The notes under the pieces were generated by a model that was not told where the DNA came from, did no database searches, and saw only the letters and a list, made by a program, of their open reading frames with translations. A program made the position numbers and the translations under genes. This document shows, piece by piece, positions 1 through 8,634 of a DNA stretch of 64,000 nt (position 1 is its first letter; every line of letters begins with the position of its first letter). Origin of the DNA: Planktomarina sp. (GTDB taxonomy: Bacteria > Pseudomonadota > Alphaproteobacteria > Rhodobacterales > Rhodobacteraceae); NCBI GenBank assembly GCA_020630015.1, contig JAHDCF010000007.1, positions 1 to 64,000 on the forward strand, in the 5' to 3' direction.

Positions 1-1958
1 GGCCAGCCGAGCGTGCCGATGGGCCATAGGCCGGAGGAGAACCATGTGTCGAGGACGTCTGGGTCGCGGTGTGCGACAATGACTGGGGTTCCATCTTCTA
101 GACTCCCGCCCGCAAAGCCTTCGCGGTAGCTTGAGCCGACTTGTTCCGCAATCTCTTTGACTTGTTCAAAATCCCAGTAGCGAACATCACATTCTTGACC
201 AACCATATCTTTAATTTTGGCGGTAGCTTCTTCCTCGGAGGAAGCACAGATTTGAACAGATGTGTAACCGACTTGGTAATCGTCTGGAATTTCGTAGGCG
301 GCGGAATTGGCCACCGCGATACCATTTTCAGCTTCCGCGCCAAATAAGCCGTTTTCGCGTAGAAAATCGTTGTGTTTGCGTGCTTTCTTCAAGTCGTTCG
401 GCAATTTTGCATACCAAACCGGGATCTGATGCCCCCACCAAAGCTGGCGGGAAATGCACCATGGCTCGATATTCTCCAGCCAATGGTCCCAAACCTTTTT
501 CTCACGCTCAGGCAGCAGTTTGATGTCGCCGTTGTTCACGGCGTCCAGCGCGGGGCCGACAACCTGTTCGGCGTCCACAAACCATTGGTCGGTCAGCATG
601 GGTTCAATGACAACTTTGGACCGGTCGCCAAAGGGCTGCATGATCGGTTTGTTTTCGACAAAGGGGATCATTTCGGGATCGGAAGGTGGGTTTTCACCCA
701 CCATACTGTCGTCGTCCGTAGGGTGGGTGGAACCCACCGCTGGCACCATAACCGCCAGACCTTCGGATGTGATCTGATCCACCACGATCTTGCGCGCCTC
801 GAACCGGTCCAACCCGCGAATGTCATCGGGGATCAGGTTAATGGCATCTACCTCATTCTCGGTAAAGCTGGCCCCGTTTGCGTGCGCCTGCGCCTTCGCG
901 GCTTCCTCCGCGTATGGCGCACCGTCGGCCCGCATGTGGCCCTTCATATCCATCAAGCGATACATCGGAATGCCGCCACGCTTGGCGACCTGATAGTCGT
1001 TGAAGTCATGCGCGCCGGTGATCTTCACCGCACCTGACCCGAAGTCGGGATCAGGGTATTCATCAGTGATGATCGGGATCAGGCGGCGGTGTTCCTTCGG
1101 CCCCACCGGAATTTCGCACAGCTTGCCCACGATGGGGGCATAGCGTTCATCATCGGGGTGGACCGCAACCGCGCCGTCGCCCAGCATTGTTTCGGGACGT
1201 GTGGTCGCGATGGAGATATAGTCACGCTCTTCCTCAAGCGTGACATTCCCGTCTTCATCCTTCTCGCGGTACGTATAAGTCACCCCATCCGCCAGCGGGT
1301 ATTTGAAGTGCCACATGTGACCTGCGACTTCGATGTTCTCAACCTCAAGATCGGAAATCGCGGTTTCAAAATGCGGGTCCCAGTTCACCAAGCGTTTGCC
1401 GCGATAAATGAAGCCTTTGTTGTACATATCAACAAAGACCTTGATGACCGCGTCGTGGAAGTTGGGGGAATTCTCGTGCCCAACCCGCGTGTCACCCTGT
1501 GCGCCCGCCATGGTAAAGGCAGTACGATCCCAATCGCAGGATGCGCCCAACCGCTTGAGCTGTGATACAATCGTGCCGCCTGATTGTTCCTTCCAAGCCC
1601 AGACTTTTTTCAGGAATTCTTCGCGGCCCAATTCGGCACGCGATGGTTCCTGATTTTTGGCCAATTCACGTTCCACCACCATCTGCGTGGCGATGCCTGC
1701 GTGGTCAGTGCCCGCTTGCCATAACGTGTCAAACCCCTGCATCCGTTTCCACCGCATCAGGATATCTTGCAAAGTGTTGTTAAAGGCATGGCCCATGTGC
1801 AGCACGCCCGTCACATTCGGGGGCGGGATCATGATCGAATAGGTCGATGTGCTGTTCTTGCCGTGCGCATTTGCGCCGGCTTTAAAGCAACCCGCTTCTT
1901 CCCATTTTGCGTAAATGCGCGCTTCGGCTTCGCCTGCGTCAAATTTTTCAAGTGCCAT
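1..1958 (-). CDS. valS: Valyl-tRNA synthetase, 3' part outside window
   Basis: Class Ia synthetase that charges tRNA-Val and hydrolyses mischarged threonine. The gene starts at the ATG at 1958 and runs off the left edge, so the ORF track (which needs a stop) omitted it. The minus strand reads MALEKFDAGEAEARIYAKWE at the N-terminus. The class I HIGH-type signature appears as PPNVTGVLHMGH near residue 50. The last readable block is DVLDTWFSSGLWPIGTLGW, which in this family sits shortly before the KMSKS loop. About 652 codons are present; the KMSKS loop, anticodon-binding domain and C-terminal coiled coil lie outside. A minus-strand TTGACA is seen near 2006 but the matching -10 is poor, so the promoter is not called. 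Confidence 0.96.
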   Translation of the reverse strand, partial: MALEKFDAGEAEARIYAKWEEAGCFKAGANAHGKNSTSTYSIMIPPPNVTGVLHMGHAFNNTLQDILMRWKRMQGFDTLWQAGTDHAGIATQMVVERELAKNQEPSRAELGREEFLKKVWAWKEQSGGTIVSQLKRLGASCDWDRTAFTMAGAQGDTRVGHENSPNFHDAVIKVFVDMYNKGFIYRGKRLVNWDPHFETAISDLEVENIEVAGHMWHFKYPLADGVTYTYREKDEDGNVTLEEERDYISIATTRPETMLGDGAVAVHPDDERYAPIVGKLCEIPVGPKEHRRLIPIITDEYPDPDFGSGAVKITGAHDFNDYQVAKRGGIPMYRLMDMKGHMRADGAPYAEEAAKAQAHANGASFTENEVDAINLIPDDIRGLDRFEARKIVVDQITSEGLAVMVPAVGSTHPTDDDSMVGENPPSDPEMIPFVENKPIMQPFGDRSKVVIEPMLTDQWFVDAEQVVGPALDAVNNGDIKLLPEREKKVWDHWLENIEPWCISRQLWWGHQIPVWYAKLPNDLKKARKHNDFLRENGLFGAEAENGIAVANSAAYEIPDDYQVGYTSVQICASSEEEATAKIKDMVGQECDVRYWDFEQVKEIAEQVGSSYREGFAGGSLEDGTPVIVAHRDPDVLDTWFSSGLWPIGTLGW

Positions 1959-2063
1959 GTCGATGATCCCTTGGGTTTGGACACGCTGTACCCAATCCCT
2001 TGTCAAAGGAAAAGATCACAGTTTTGCGTTTTGACAAATATCCAATCGGGAAGATCAGTTGGT

Positions 2064-2660
2064 TCAGGTGGTGAACAATGGTTCGCGGGCTTGGGGCCTT
2101 AAAACCGCCGGGTCATACGGTGTTCTGGCGAAAACCTCATGAACGCGCGCTTCGAAATGTTCCAACGGAAGCGTGTCATATGCAGGGTCAAAGCTGTTTT
2201 GATCCCAACGCTCACAGAATGTTGCGCAATCATCGAAATAGATATGTCCGCGAAATGCCTCGCGCTTATCTTTGTTTCCGCCAACTTTGTCGCCGTAGTA
2301 GACCATTTGGAAATCGCCGTGTTTTTCGACAACCCACGTGCATTGTTCCCGAACAAAGGGGCGCAGGATACTGGCGGCATATTCATCATGGTTATAAGGG
2401 GCAAAGATATCGCCAATGTCGTGCAAAAGGGCGGAAACGATCCAATCTGTATCTGCCCCATCCCGTTCGGCCCGCGTGGCAGATTGCAAAGAATGCCCCA
2501 GTCGCGTGACCTGATAACCAGACAAACCTTCATCTAAGGTGACCAAAGCTTTCAGCAGGCGGTCGGCGGTGCCTTTGGTGTATTCAATTTCATGCTCTGT
2601 CAAAAATGTGTAATCTTCGACATCGCCGTCTTTCATGGCGGTAAATTTTACATGATCCAT
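2064..2660 (-). CDS. HD-domain oxygenase, PhnZ/TmpB-like
   Basis: 198-residue HD protein. The putative di-iron ligand order is H56, H80-D81 (LLHDIGD), H91 (YNHDEYA), H114 (VEKHGDF) and D153 (ERWDQN). This is the pattern of the HD mixed-valent di-iron oxygenases (PhnZ, TmpB, related to MIOX) rather than ordinary HD phosphohydrolases. PhnZ-type enzymes cleave the C-P bond of a 1-hydroxyphosphonate made by an Fe(II)/2-oxoglutarate hydroxylase, and such a hydroxylase-family gene lies directly upstream: its stop and this ATG share one base (TAATG), implying translational coupling. On an ungapped placement the lid pair Y24/E27 of PhnZ falls on L46 and Y49, so the substrate may differ. No phosphonate transporter or regulator is adjacent. 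The family fit is good; the exact substrate is unknown. Confidence 0.7.
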   Translation of the reverse strand: MDHVKFTAMKDGDVEDYTFLTEHEIEYTKGTADRLLKALVTLDEGLSGYQVTRLGHSLQSATRAERDGADTDWIVSALLHDIGDIFAPYNHDEYAASILRPFVREQCTWVVEKHGDFQMVYYGDKVGGNKDKREAFRGHIYFDDCATFCERWDQNSFDPAYDTLPLEHFEARVHEVFARTPYDPAVLRPQAREPLFTT

Positions 2661-3535
2661 TAGGAGTACATCTCTGTCTGTGCTTTGGCACCCGCCATCA
2701 TAACCTTGGCTTGTTCGCGCCGCACGTTTTCATAAACTTCCAAGTCGCCTTTGGTGAACAATCCAGATGGGGCTTGGGTCAGTTCATAGTTGCCCGTGTC
2801 ACAGTTGCCGCGCGCGGGAAATCCAAAATCTTTGTGACCACCCGGTTTCACAACATGGGGGCTAAGATATCTGATGACGGCCCCAATGCGTCTGTCGTCA
2901 GTAGAGTTGGGGCCAGACCCGTGGATCATTAATCCGTGATGCAAGCTGATTTGACCCGGGGCCAAAGCTGCGCAAACCTTATCTTCTTCAGCGACGTCGA
3001 CGGCAATTTCCTGACCACGGCTCAATAAATTGTTATCGGCAAATGTATCTTGGTGGGGCACAATCGGGTTTTTGTGTGATCCTTTAACAAAATCCATGCA
3101 TCCGCTTTCTTTGGTGGCGGGCGATAGGGCCAGCCACGCCGTCAAAATCCCATCACTTTCCCCGTATCCCCAATAGGCAAGGTCTTGGTGCATTGTCACA
3201 ATCGCATCGGTTTTGGGTTCTTTGGTTAGGAATTCAACAGAATACAGCAAGATATCGGGGCCCAAAACCCCCTCTACGATATCAAGGATGCCGGGGTGGG
3301 TTCCAATTTCATGGGCCAAGGGCATCACCAAATGGGCATTGACACGCTTGTACGTCATCAGGGGTTTCGACAATCCATTGTCCAACCAATCCGTTTCGAT
3401 CCGTTCTAAATCGGCCCGCCATTTGGTGGTTTGGTCAGGGCTGACAGCCGTCATTGGAAAAAGATAACCGTCTTCCCAATATTGCGACTGTTGCTGGGCA
3501 TCCAATTTACCATCGGTCAGTGACATCTGTGCCAT
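2660..3535 (-). CDS. Phytanoyl-CoA dioxygenase family hydroxylase, PhnY-like
   Basis: 291-residue Fe(II)/2-oxoglutarate-dependent dioxygenase of the PhyH family. The facial triad can be placed as H116-x-D118 (VTMHQDLAYWG) and H205 (LMIHGSGPN), with an Arg pair downstream (DDRRIGAVIRY) as candidate 2-oxoglutarate binder. Family members hydroxylate small substrates: phytanoyl-CoA, ectoine, or phosphonates (PhnY, PhnY*). The one-base stop/start overlap with the downstream HD oxygenase makes a two-step oxidation (hydroxylation, then oxidative C-C or C-P cleavage) the most economical reading. No ectoine or lipid genes are near. The substrate is an inference from the pair only. Confidence 0.78.
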   Translation of the reverse strand: MAQMSLTDGKLDAQQQSQYWEDGYLFPMTAVSPDQTTKWRADLERIETDWLDNGLSKPLMTYKRVNAHLVMPLAHEIGTHPGILDIVEGVLGPDILLYSVEFLTKEPKTDAIVTMHQDLAYWGYGESDGILTAWLALSPATKESGCMDFVKGSHKNPIVPHQDTFADNNLLSRGQEIAVDVAEEDKVCAALAPGQISLHHGLMIHGSGPNSTDDRRIGAVIRYLSPHVVKPGGHKDFGFPARGNCDTGNYELTQAPSGLFTKGDLEVYENVRREQAKVMMAGAKAQTEMYS

Positions 3536-3729
3536 GTTTCATCCTTAAGTCGACACCTGCATTCAACGGTTTCATTGGTGATGGTGCATCCAAAAAAACG
3601 ACACAATCAAACAATTGCGACACATCTGTTATCTCACCATATGCTGGACCAAGGTGGGCAAAGTGTTAGATAGCCAGATATGAATGATACAGATCAACAG
3701 ACCCCATTCAATTCTTGGGACGCGAACGC

Positions 3730-4776
3730 ATGACACCGTTTGGAAAGTTGAGGTCGTGGTTTTTCCAACCAAAGCCTGAGATTTTGCATACCCGTTGTGA
3801 TGACGGGGGCCGGGTTTTGGTGGTGTTGATTGATGGAACTTTGTCTTCGTTGCAGCCGGGTTGGCAAACCAACGTCGGACTGACTTATCAAACCTTGAAG
3901 GATGTTGTGGGCTGCGATCTTCGTATTCATTATCAACCCGGTATTCAGTGGAAGAATGGGTGGTCGGGTTTGTCTGTTTTGACGGGCAACGGGATCAATC
4001 GTCAAATTTGTAACGCGTATGGCGCTTTGGCCACGTGGTACGAACCCGGAGATAAGATTTATTTCTTTGGTTTTTCACGTGGGGCTTACGCCGTACGGTC
4101 GTTGGCGGGGGTCATTGAACATGTTGGGCTTTTGCGCCGCGAACATGCCACAGAACGCAATGTCCGCCAAGCCTATCGCATCTATCGAAACGCCGCTTTT
4201 CGACAAAAGGAACCCTCGTTTCGCAAAACATTTTGCCACGATGATGTTCCAATCCAAGCCATCGGCGTTTGGGATACTGTTAAGGCCTTGGGCGTTCGCT
4301 TGCCTTTGATCTGGCGGGCCTTTGATCATCAACACAGCTTTCACACCGCCAATTTGGGGGCATCAACACGCTCTGGGTTTCAGGCACTGGCATTGGATGA
4401 AACCCGTGTCGCTTATGCACCCGTGATGTGGGAGGGGTCTGATGGGTGGACAGGAACCCTTCAACAGATGTGGTTTCGCGGGACCCACAGCGATGTTGGC
4501 GGTCAGGTGCGCGGGCGGGCCGATGTTCGAACTCTTTCCAACATCCCTCTTGTGTGGGTGTTGGAAAGTTTGGTGGCAGAAGGTTTACCCCTGCCAGATG
4601 GATGGCGTGAAAGGTTTCCGCAAAACGCCGAAGCCCCCGGTGGGGGGGCTTGGACAGGTGGTCAAAAGTTCTTTTTGTCGCGGCGAAGACGCAGGCCTTT
4701 ACGGTTTGCGTCAGAAAGCATTCACCCAACAGCCGATGGCCCGCGCAATCACGCCACTTCGCGCAAAGGCGCGTGA
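3730..4776 (+). CDS. DUF2235 alpha/beta hydrolase (Tle1-like)
   Basis: About 348 residues from the ATG at 3730; the tracked ORF starts five codons earlier at a TTG. The DUF2235 signature is clear: a first strand VLVVLIDGTLSS, a TNV block, then the nucleophile elbow FFGFSRGAYAVRS (GxSxG serine near residue 116). A candidate catalytic Asp is in IGVWDTVKALG and the His in FRGTHSDVGGQ. Family members include type VI secretion phospholipase effectors (Tle1) and many uncharacterised cytosolic hydrolases. No VgrG, immunity gene or lipobox is nearby, so an effector role is not supported. The 3' end overlaps the convergent metF by 28 bp and is rich in Arg (SRRRRRPLRF). Confidence 0.72.
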   Translation: MTPFGKLRSWFFQPKPEILHTRCDDGGRVLVVLIDGTLSSLQPGWQTNVGLTYQTLKDVVGCDLRIHYQPGIQWKNGWSGLSVLTGNGINRQICNAYGALATWYEPGDKIYFFGFSRGAYAVRSLAGVIEHVGLLRREHATERNVRQAYRIYRNAAFRQKEPSFRKTFCHDDVPIQAIGVWDTVKALGVRLPLIWRAFDHQHSFHTANLGASTRSGFQALALDETRVAYAPVMWEGSDGWTGTLQQMWFRGTHSDVGGQVRGRADVRTLSNIPLVWVLESLVAEGLPLPDGWRERFPQNAEAPGGGAWTGGQKFFLSRRRRRPLRFASESIHPTADGPRNHATSRKGA

Positions 4777-5606
4777 TAGGTTAGACCCAAGGCCGCGCAG
4801 ATCGACGCCACTGCATTAACGCGGTTCATGGTGTAAAAATGCAAATGATCCACACCTTCGCGTACCAATTTATCACACATTTCCGTGCCATGGGCGATTG
4901 CCATCATTTCAGATCTGTTTTCACGGTGGGCGCGGGCAAAACCTTCGGCCAAATCACACGAAACAGACGCGCCACATTGTGCAGCCATCTTTGCCGTTCC
5001 AGCCCAGTTAGAAACGGGAAGAATTCCCGGCACTAATTCCAAAGTGATACCGTTTTGCACACATTTATCGCGGAACCGCAGAAAGGTTTCAGCCTCAAAG
5101 AAAAATTGGGTGATTGCGCCAACGGCCCCTGCATCTTGCTTGGCCTTCAAAACATCCAAATCTTGTTGGGCGGTTTCTGCTTTTGGGTGAATTTCGGGAT
5201 ATGCCGCCACATAGGCCCCCAATCCTTGTGCCGCCAATGCCCCCACAAAATCGCTGACCGAAGGAAAGCGGGAGATGTCGGTTTCATGGGGCGCATTGGC
5301 AGGCGTATCACCGCGCAACGCCACGACATGGGTCATGCCTTGGGCGCGATAAGCGGCGGATCGGATCATTATGTCATTTGCGGTTTCTGACCCGCAGGTC
5401 ATGTGCGCAAAAATTGGCACATTGGTTTGCAATTTGATGGCACTGACTGTTTCGTCGGTCAAATTGGCGGAACCACCACCTGTGCCGCAGGTGATCGATA
5501 TGAATTCAGGGGAAAACCCTTTCAGTGCATCCACCGTCGCCGATAAACGAAAGGCGGCGTCGATTGATTTTGGGGCAAAGAATTCGAAGGATATGGCGGG
5601 TTTCAT
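4749..5606 (-). CDS. metF: 5,10-methylenetetrahydrofolate reductase
   Basis: FAD-dependent reduction of 5,10-methylene-THF to 5-methyl-THF, the methyl donor for methionine synthase. The protein begins MKPAISFEFFAPKS and shows SITCGTGG, AHMTCG, VALRGD and FFFEAETF, all standard MetF blocks. Length is about 285 residues, normal for the bacterial short form. The start at 5606 is preferred because AGGAG lies seven bases upstream; the ORF-track start at 5612 leaves only one base. It is divergent from a MetR-type regulator with a short shared promoter region, so activation by MetR with homocysteine as coeffector is expected. The C-terminus overlaps the convergent DUF2235 gene. Confidence 0.95.
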   Translation of the reverse strand: MKPAISFEFFAPKSIDAAFRLSATVDALKGFSPEFISITCGTGGGSANLTDETVSAIKLQTNVPIFAHMTCGSETANDIMIRSAAYRAQGMTHVVALRGDTPANAPHETDISRFPSVSDFVGALAAQGLGAYVAAYPEIHPKAETAQQDLDVLKAKQDAGAVGAITQFFFEAETFLRFRDKCVQNGITLELVPGILPVSNWAGTAKMAAQCGASVSCDLAEGFARAHRENRSEMMAIAHGTEMCDKLVREGVDHLHFYTMNRVNAVASICAALGLTYHAPLREVA

Positions 5607-5612
5607 GTTCAT

Positions 5613-5696
5613 TCTCCTGACTTGCTCTCACTTAAACCGCGCTATAAACATTAATCCAATTCATAAACCTCATTCTTATTATGAGAGGATTTCAAC
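5613..5696. promoter_or_regulatory. metF/metR divergent control region
   Basis: This 84-bp divergent spacer holds two near matches to the MetR box TGAA-N5-TTCA. One is TGAG-AGGAT-TTCA at 5682-5694, overlapping the metR ribosome binding site. The other is TGAA-TTGGA-TTAA, read on the minus strand at about 5652-5664. There is also an inverted repeat CTCAT-N7-ATGAG at 5669-5685. The position between metF and a MetR homologue supports a MetR operator region; the exact protein contacts are inferred. Confidence 0.5.
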
Positions 5697-6605
5697 ATGT
5701 ATCTTGAGCTAAAACACCTGCGTGCCGTTCGTGCAATTCACACCCAAGGTGGATTAGCGCGCGCAGCAGAAACGCTGAACATGACGCAATCCGCCCTCAG
5801 CCATCAGGTGAAGGCAATGGAAGATCAGGTTGGAATGGATTTGTTTGTGCGTCGATCAAAGCCGCTGAAACTTTCATCTGCGGGACAACGGTTGTTGAAA
5901 GTGGCCAACAAGGTTCTGCCTGAAATTGCTGCCGCAGAAGAGGAATTTCGTGCCCTTCAATCGGGAAAGTCCGGGCGTCTTCACATTGCCATTGAATGCC
6001 ACGCCTGTTTTGAATGGTTGTTTCCTGTGTTGGAAGAATTTCGAAAAGCATGGCCTGATGTGGATGTTGATATTCGTCCCGGTCTTGCCTTCGATGCCCT
6101 GCCTGCGCTTGAACGGGAAGAAGTGGATTTGGTGATCAGTTCGGATCCTGAAAATCGGGAGGAAGTGGATTTCACGCCGTTGTTTGATTACGAACCCGTT
6201 TTTGTTGCCTCAAGCCAGCATCCGTTGGCCGCGAAAAAGTTTATCGAGGCAGAGGACTTTCGCGATGAAACCTTGATTACATATCCAGTGGATCGTCCAA
6301 GGCTTGATGTGTTTAGCCAAGTTCTCATGCCAGCCAAGGTTGAACCGCGGGCCGTTCGGCAAGTGGAACTCACCGCTGTGATTTTGTTGCTGGTTGTATC
6401 CAATCGTGGGGTGTCTGTTTTACCGGATTGGGTGGTGCGCGAGGTGCGTTATAATTCGGACTATGTCACGCGCCCCCTAACAAAATCTGGCGTGACACGC
6501 AGATTGTTTGCCGCCACGCGCTCTGATGAAACAAGTAAGCCCTTTATGGCGCATGTTTTGAAATTGGCCCGTACGATTCCAGTTCAACTGCAACGCGGCG
6601 AATGA
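5697..6605 (+). CDS. metR: LysR-family regulator, MetR-like
   Basis: 302 residues. The N-terminal winged helix-turn-helix reads LAAAETL-type RAAETLNMTQSALSHQVKAME. It is followed by the MetR-like run RLHIAIECHACFEWLFPVLEEF and LITYPVDRPRLDVF, which closely resembles E. coli MetR (IAIECHSCIQWL, YPVQRSRLDV). MetR activates methionine and folate genes in response to homocysteine. Divergence from metF supports the assignment. The start has GAGAGGAT upstream, and the putative operator overlaps it, suggesting autoregulation. Confidence 0.88.
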   Translation: MYLELKHLRAVRAIHTQGGLARAAETLNMTQSALSHQVKAMEDQVGMDLFVRRSKPLKLSSAGQRLLKVANKVLPEIAAAEEEFRALQSGKSGRLHIAIECHACFEWLFPVLEEFRKAWPDVDVDIRPGLAFDALPALEREEVDLVISSDPENREEVDFTPLFDYEPVFVASSQHPLAAKKFIEAEDFRDETLITYPVDRPRLDVFSQVLMPAKVEPRAVRQVELTAVILLLVVSNRGVSVLPDWVVREVRYNSDYVTRPLTKSGVTRRLFAATRSDETSKPFMAHVLKLARTIPVQLQRGE

Positions 6606-6673
6606 CAGGCCTTGGCAAGCCGAGGCCGTGGGCGTATAGCCGCCCCCAGACCCACCCCCGGAGCTGAATTATT

Positions 6674-7459
6674 ATGCCAAGCGCAAATATGAACCTGATG
6701 ATCAAAACCGCCCGCAAAGCAGGGCGTTCCCTTGCAAAGGATTTCCGAGAAGTTGAAAATCTTCAGGTCAGCTCGAAAAGTGCTGGGGATTTTGTGTCTT
6801 TGGCTGATATTCGTGCAGAAAAGATCATCAAAGAAGATTTGCTTGAGGCGCGGCCGACATATGGTTTTTTGGCCGAAGAATCGGGTGAGATTGAAGGATC
6901 AGACCCAACCCGGCGCTGGATCGTGGATCCATTGGATGGCACCACCAACTTCTTGCATGGGATACCGCATTTTGCCGTGTCCATCGCATTGGAACACAAG
7001 GGTGAAATCGTTGCCGGTGTGATTTACGACCCATCAAAAGATGAATGCTTTCTTGCAGAAAAAGGGCAGGGTGCCTTCGTGAACGAAGCGCGTTTGCGGG
7101 TATCTGATCGCCGTTCGTTGATTGAATGTGTTTTTGCGACTGGTCTTCCTTTTGCTGGGCGTCCCGATTTGCCACGCACTTTGCGACAGTTGGCGCAACT
7201 TTTGCCCGCTACGGCGGGTGTGCGTCGCTTTGGGGCGGCGGCCCTTGATTTGGCTTATGTGGCGGCTGGCCGATATGATGGGTTTTGGGAAGAAAGCCTA
7301 AATATCTGGGATATTGCCGCAGGCACCATTATCGTGAAAGAGGCAGGTGGTTTCCTTGAGCCAATCTCACCTGACGGAAATATTTTGGAAGACGGTGCAT
7401 TAATTTGCGCCAATGATCCGATTTTTCCAAAATTGGCCAAAATCGTCCGTGAAGCCTGA
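6674..7459 (+). CDS. suhB: Inositol monophosphatase family protein
   Basis: 261-residue Mg-dependent phosphatase of the IMPase/SuhB group. The three metal motifs are all present: FLAEESGE, WIVDPLDGTTNFLHG and EESLNIWDIAAGTIIVKEAGG. It hydrolyses inositol-1-phosphate and related sugar phosphates; SuhB in enterobacteria also acts in rRNA antitermination, but that role is not shown here. It stands alone on the plus strand between metR and a convergent GFA gene, whose stop abuts it. The symbol is given for family resemblance. Confidence 0.9.
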   Translation: MPSANMNLMIKTARKAGRSLAKDFREVENLQVSSKSAGDFVSLADIRAEKIIKEDLLEARPTYGFLAEESGEIEGSDPTRRWIVDPLDGTTNFLHGIPHFAVSIALEHKGEIVAGVIYDPSKDECFLAEKGQGAFVNEARLRVSDRRSLIECVFATGLPFAGRPDLPRTLRQLAQLLPATAGVRRFGAAALDLAYVAAGRYDGFWEESLNIWDIAAGTIIVKEAGGFLEPISPDGNILEDGALICANDPIFPKLAKIVREA

Positions 7460-7822
7460 TCACGAACGATCTTTGGGATGATTGCGCCCATCCAACCAAG
7501 GAATATCCCCAAAGCTGGCCAAGTGAACGCCAGCTATGGCACCTAAATTCACACCATATTCGTTGGGATTTGATCGCCTTTGATGATGGGTGTAAATCCC
7601 ACAAGTTTTGCAAAAGAAATGCTGTGCGGTGTGACTGCCCCAAGTATACTTGGAGAGATTGTCTTGACCACGCGTGACGGTCAGATCGGCCAAAAGAACA
7701 CTTACGGCGGGGGCGCCGCGTTTTTGACAAAACGAGCAATCACAACGCCGTGCCGTGTTAAACCCGTCGGATAGTTTGATTTGCAGTTCAACCGCCCCAC
7801 AATGGCATGACAAGATGTTCAT
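7460..7822 (-). CDS. GFA/CENP-V family zinc protein
   Basis: 120 residues with the family zinc-binding cysteines in order: SCHCGAVEL, CDCSFCQKRG and FFCKTCGIYTHH. Founding members were described as glutathione-dependent formaldehyde-activating enzymes (Gfa), but most members lack proven activity. The ATG overlaps the stop of the upstream rhomboid gene by four bases, so the two are probably co-translated. No formaldehyde oxidation genes are adjacent. Confidence 0.82.
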   Translation of the reverse strand: MNILSCHCGAVELQIKLSDGFNTARRCDCSFCQKRGAPAVSVLLADLTVTRGQDNLSKYTWGSHTAQHFFCKTCGIYTHHQRRSNPNEYGVNLGAIAGVHLASFGDIPWLDGRNHPKDRS

Positions 7823-8625
7823 CGTTTGCCCACCTGTGGGATGCGCGACTTCCCGATCCGGTATTCAGCATCAGGATGTGGGGGATGATAATCCGTTCTT
7901 GTCCAAAATTGTGTTGCCCCTTTGGATAACCAAACAGGAATCACCCCGATCAAGCCGGCCACGAACCCACCCGCATGCGCCCAATAAGCAACGCCACCAC
8001 CGGCACTGTCGACGGCCACGCCGCTGAAGACTTGGATGGCGAACCATATCCCCAACATTACCCAAGCGGGAACCGGGAAAATGCGGATGATGATGACAAG
8101 TATCAACAATATATCGACGCGTGCTTTTGGATACAAAAGAAGATAGCCCCCCAAAACACCGGCAATTGCACCGGAGGCGCCAACGTTTGGGATGGGGGAT
8201 GAAGGGTCCCACATAATTTGCCCTGTGGATGCCAAAACGCCGCAGATCAGATAAAAGGCCAGATACCAAACATGCCCCAAAGCATCTTCGAGGTTATCGC
8301 CAAAAATCCACAAAAACAGCATGTTCCCGATTAAATGCATCCACCCGCCATGCAAAAACATGGAGGTAAAAAGTGTATGCAAATCGGACCCTGCGGTGAC
8401 ATTCGCGGGGATCATCCCCCAAGTCATAAAGAATTCTGACAAGGCTCGTTCACTGCTGGCCAAAGGAAAGTAAAGCAAAAACACCAGAATGTTTGCCCCC
8501 AAAAGGGCATAGGTGACATAAGGGGTTCGGCGGGACGGATTGTGGTCGCGAATTGGAAACATGACACCAAAAACGGTGATTTCGCTGGAAACGTCAAGTC
8601 TTGACTTTGGATCGGTCTGCGTCAC
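7819..8625 (-). CDS. Rhomboid-family intramembrane serine protease
   Basis: 268 residues with six or so hydrophobic spans. The HGGWMHLIGNMLFLWIFG loop motif is near residues 92-109, the catalytic serine is in NVGASGAIAG (S151) and the catalytic histidine in YWAHAGGFVAG (H217). Rhomboids cut transmembrane helices inside the lipid bilayer. The N-terminal 30 residues are soluble and Arg/Asp rich. It lies upstream of, and overlaps by four bases, the GFA gene. The natural substrate cannot be told from the sequence. Confidence 0.9.
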   Translation of the reverse strand: MTQTDPKSRLDVSSEITVFGVMFPIRDHNPSRRTPYVTYALLGANILVFLLYFPLASSERALSEFFMTWGMIPANVTAGSDLHTLFTSMFLHGGWMHLIGNMLFLWIFGDNLEDALGHVWYLAFYLICGVLASTGQIMWDPSSPIPNVGASGAIAGVLGGYLLLYPKARVDILLILVIIIRIFPVPAWVMLGIWFAIQVFSGVAVDSAGGGVAYWAHAGGFVAGLIGVIPVWLSKGATQFWTRTDYHPPHPDAEYRIGKSRIPQVGKR

Positions 8626-8634
8626 CCTTGGGTC

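Noticed and set aside
372-1037. Plus-strand ORF of 221 codons
   Set aside because: It is antisense to valS, whose minus-strand frame carries the synthetase motifs.
5613-5696. SAM riboswitch before metF
   Set aside because: The spacer is only 84 bp and shared with metR; no riboswitch-like stem arrangement is visible.
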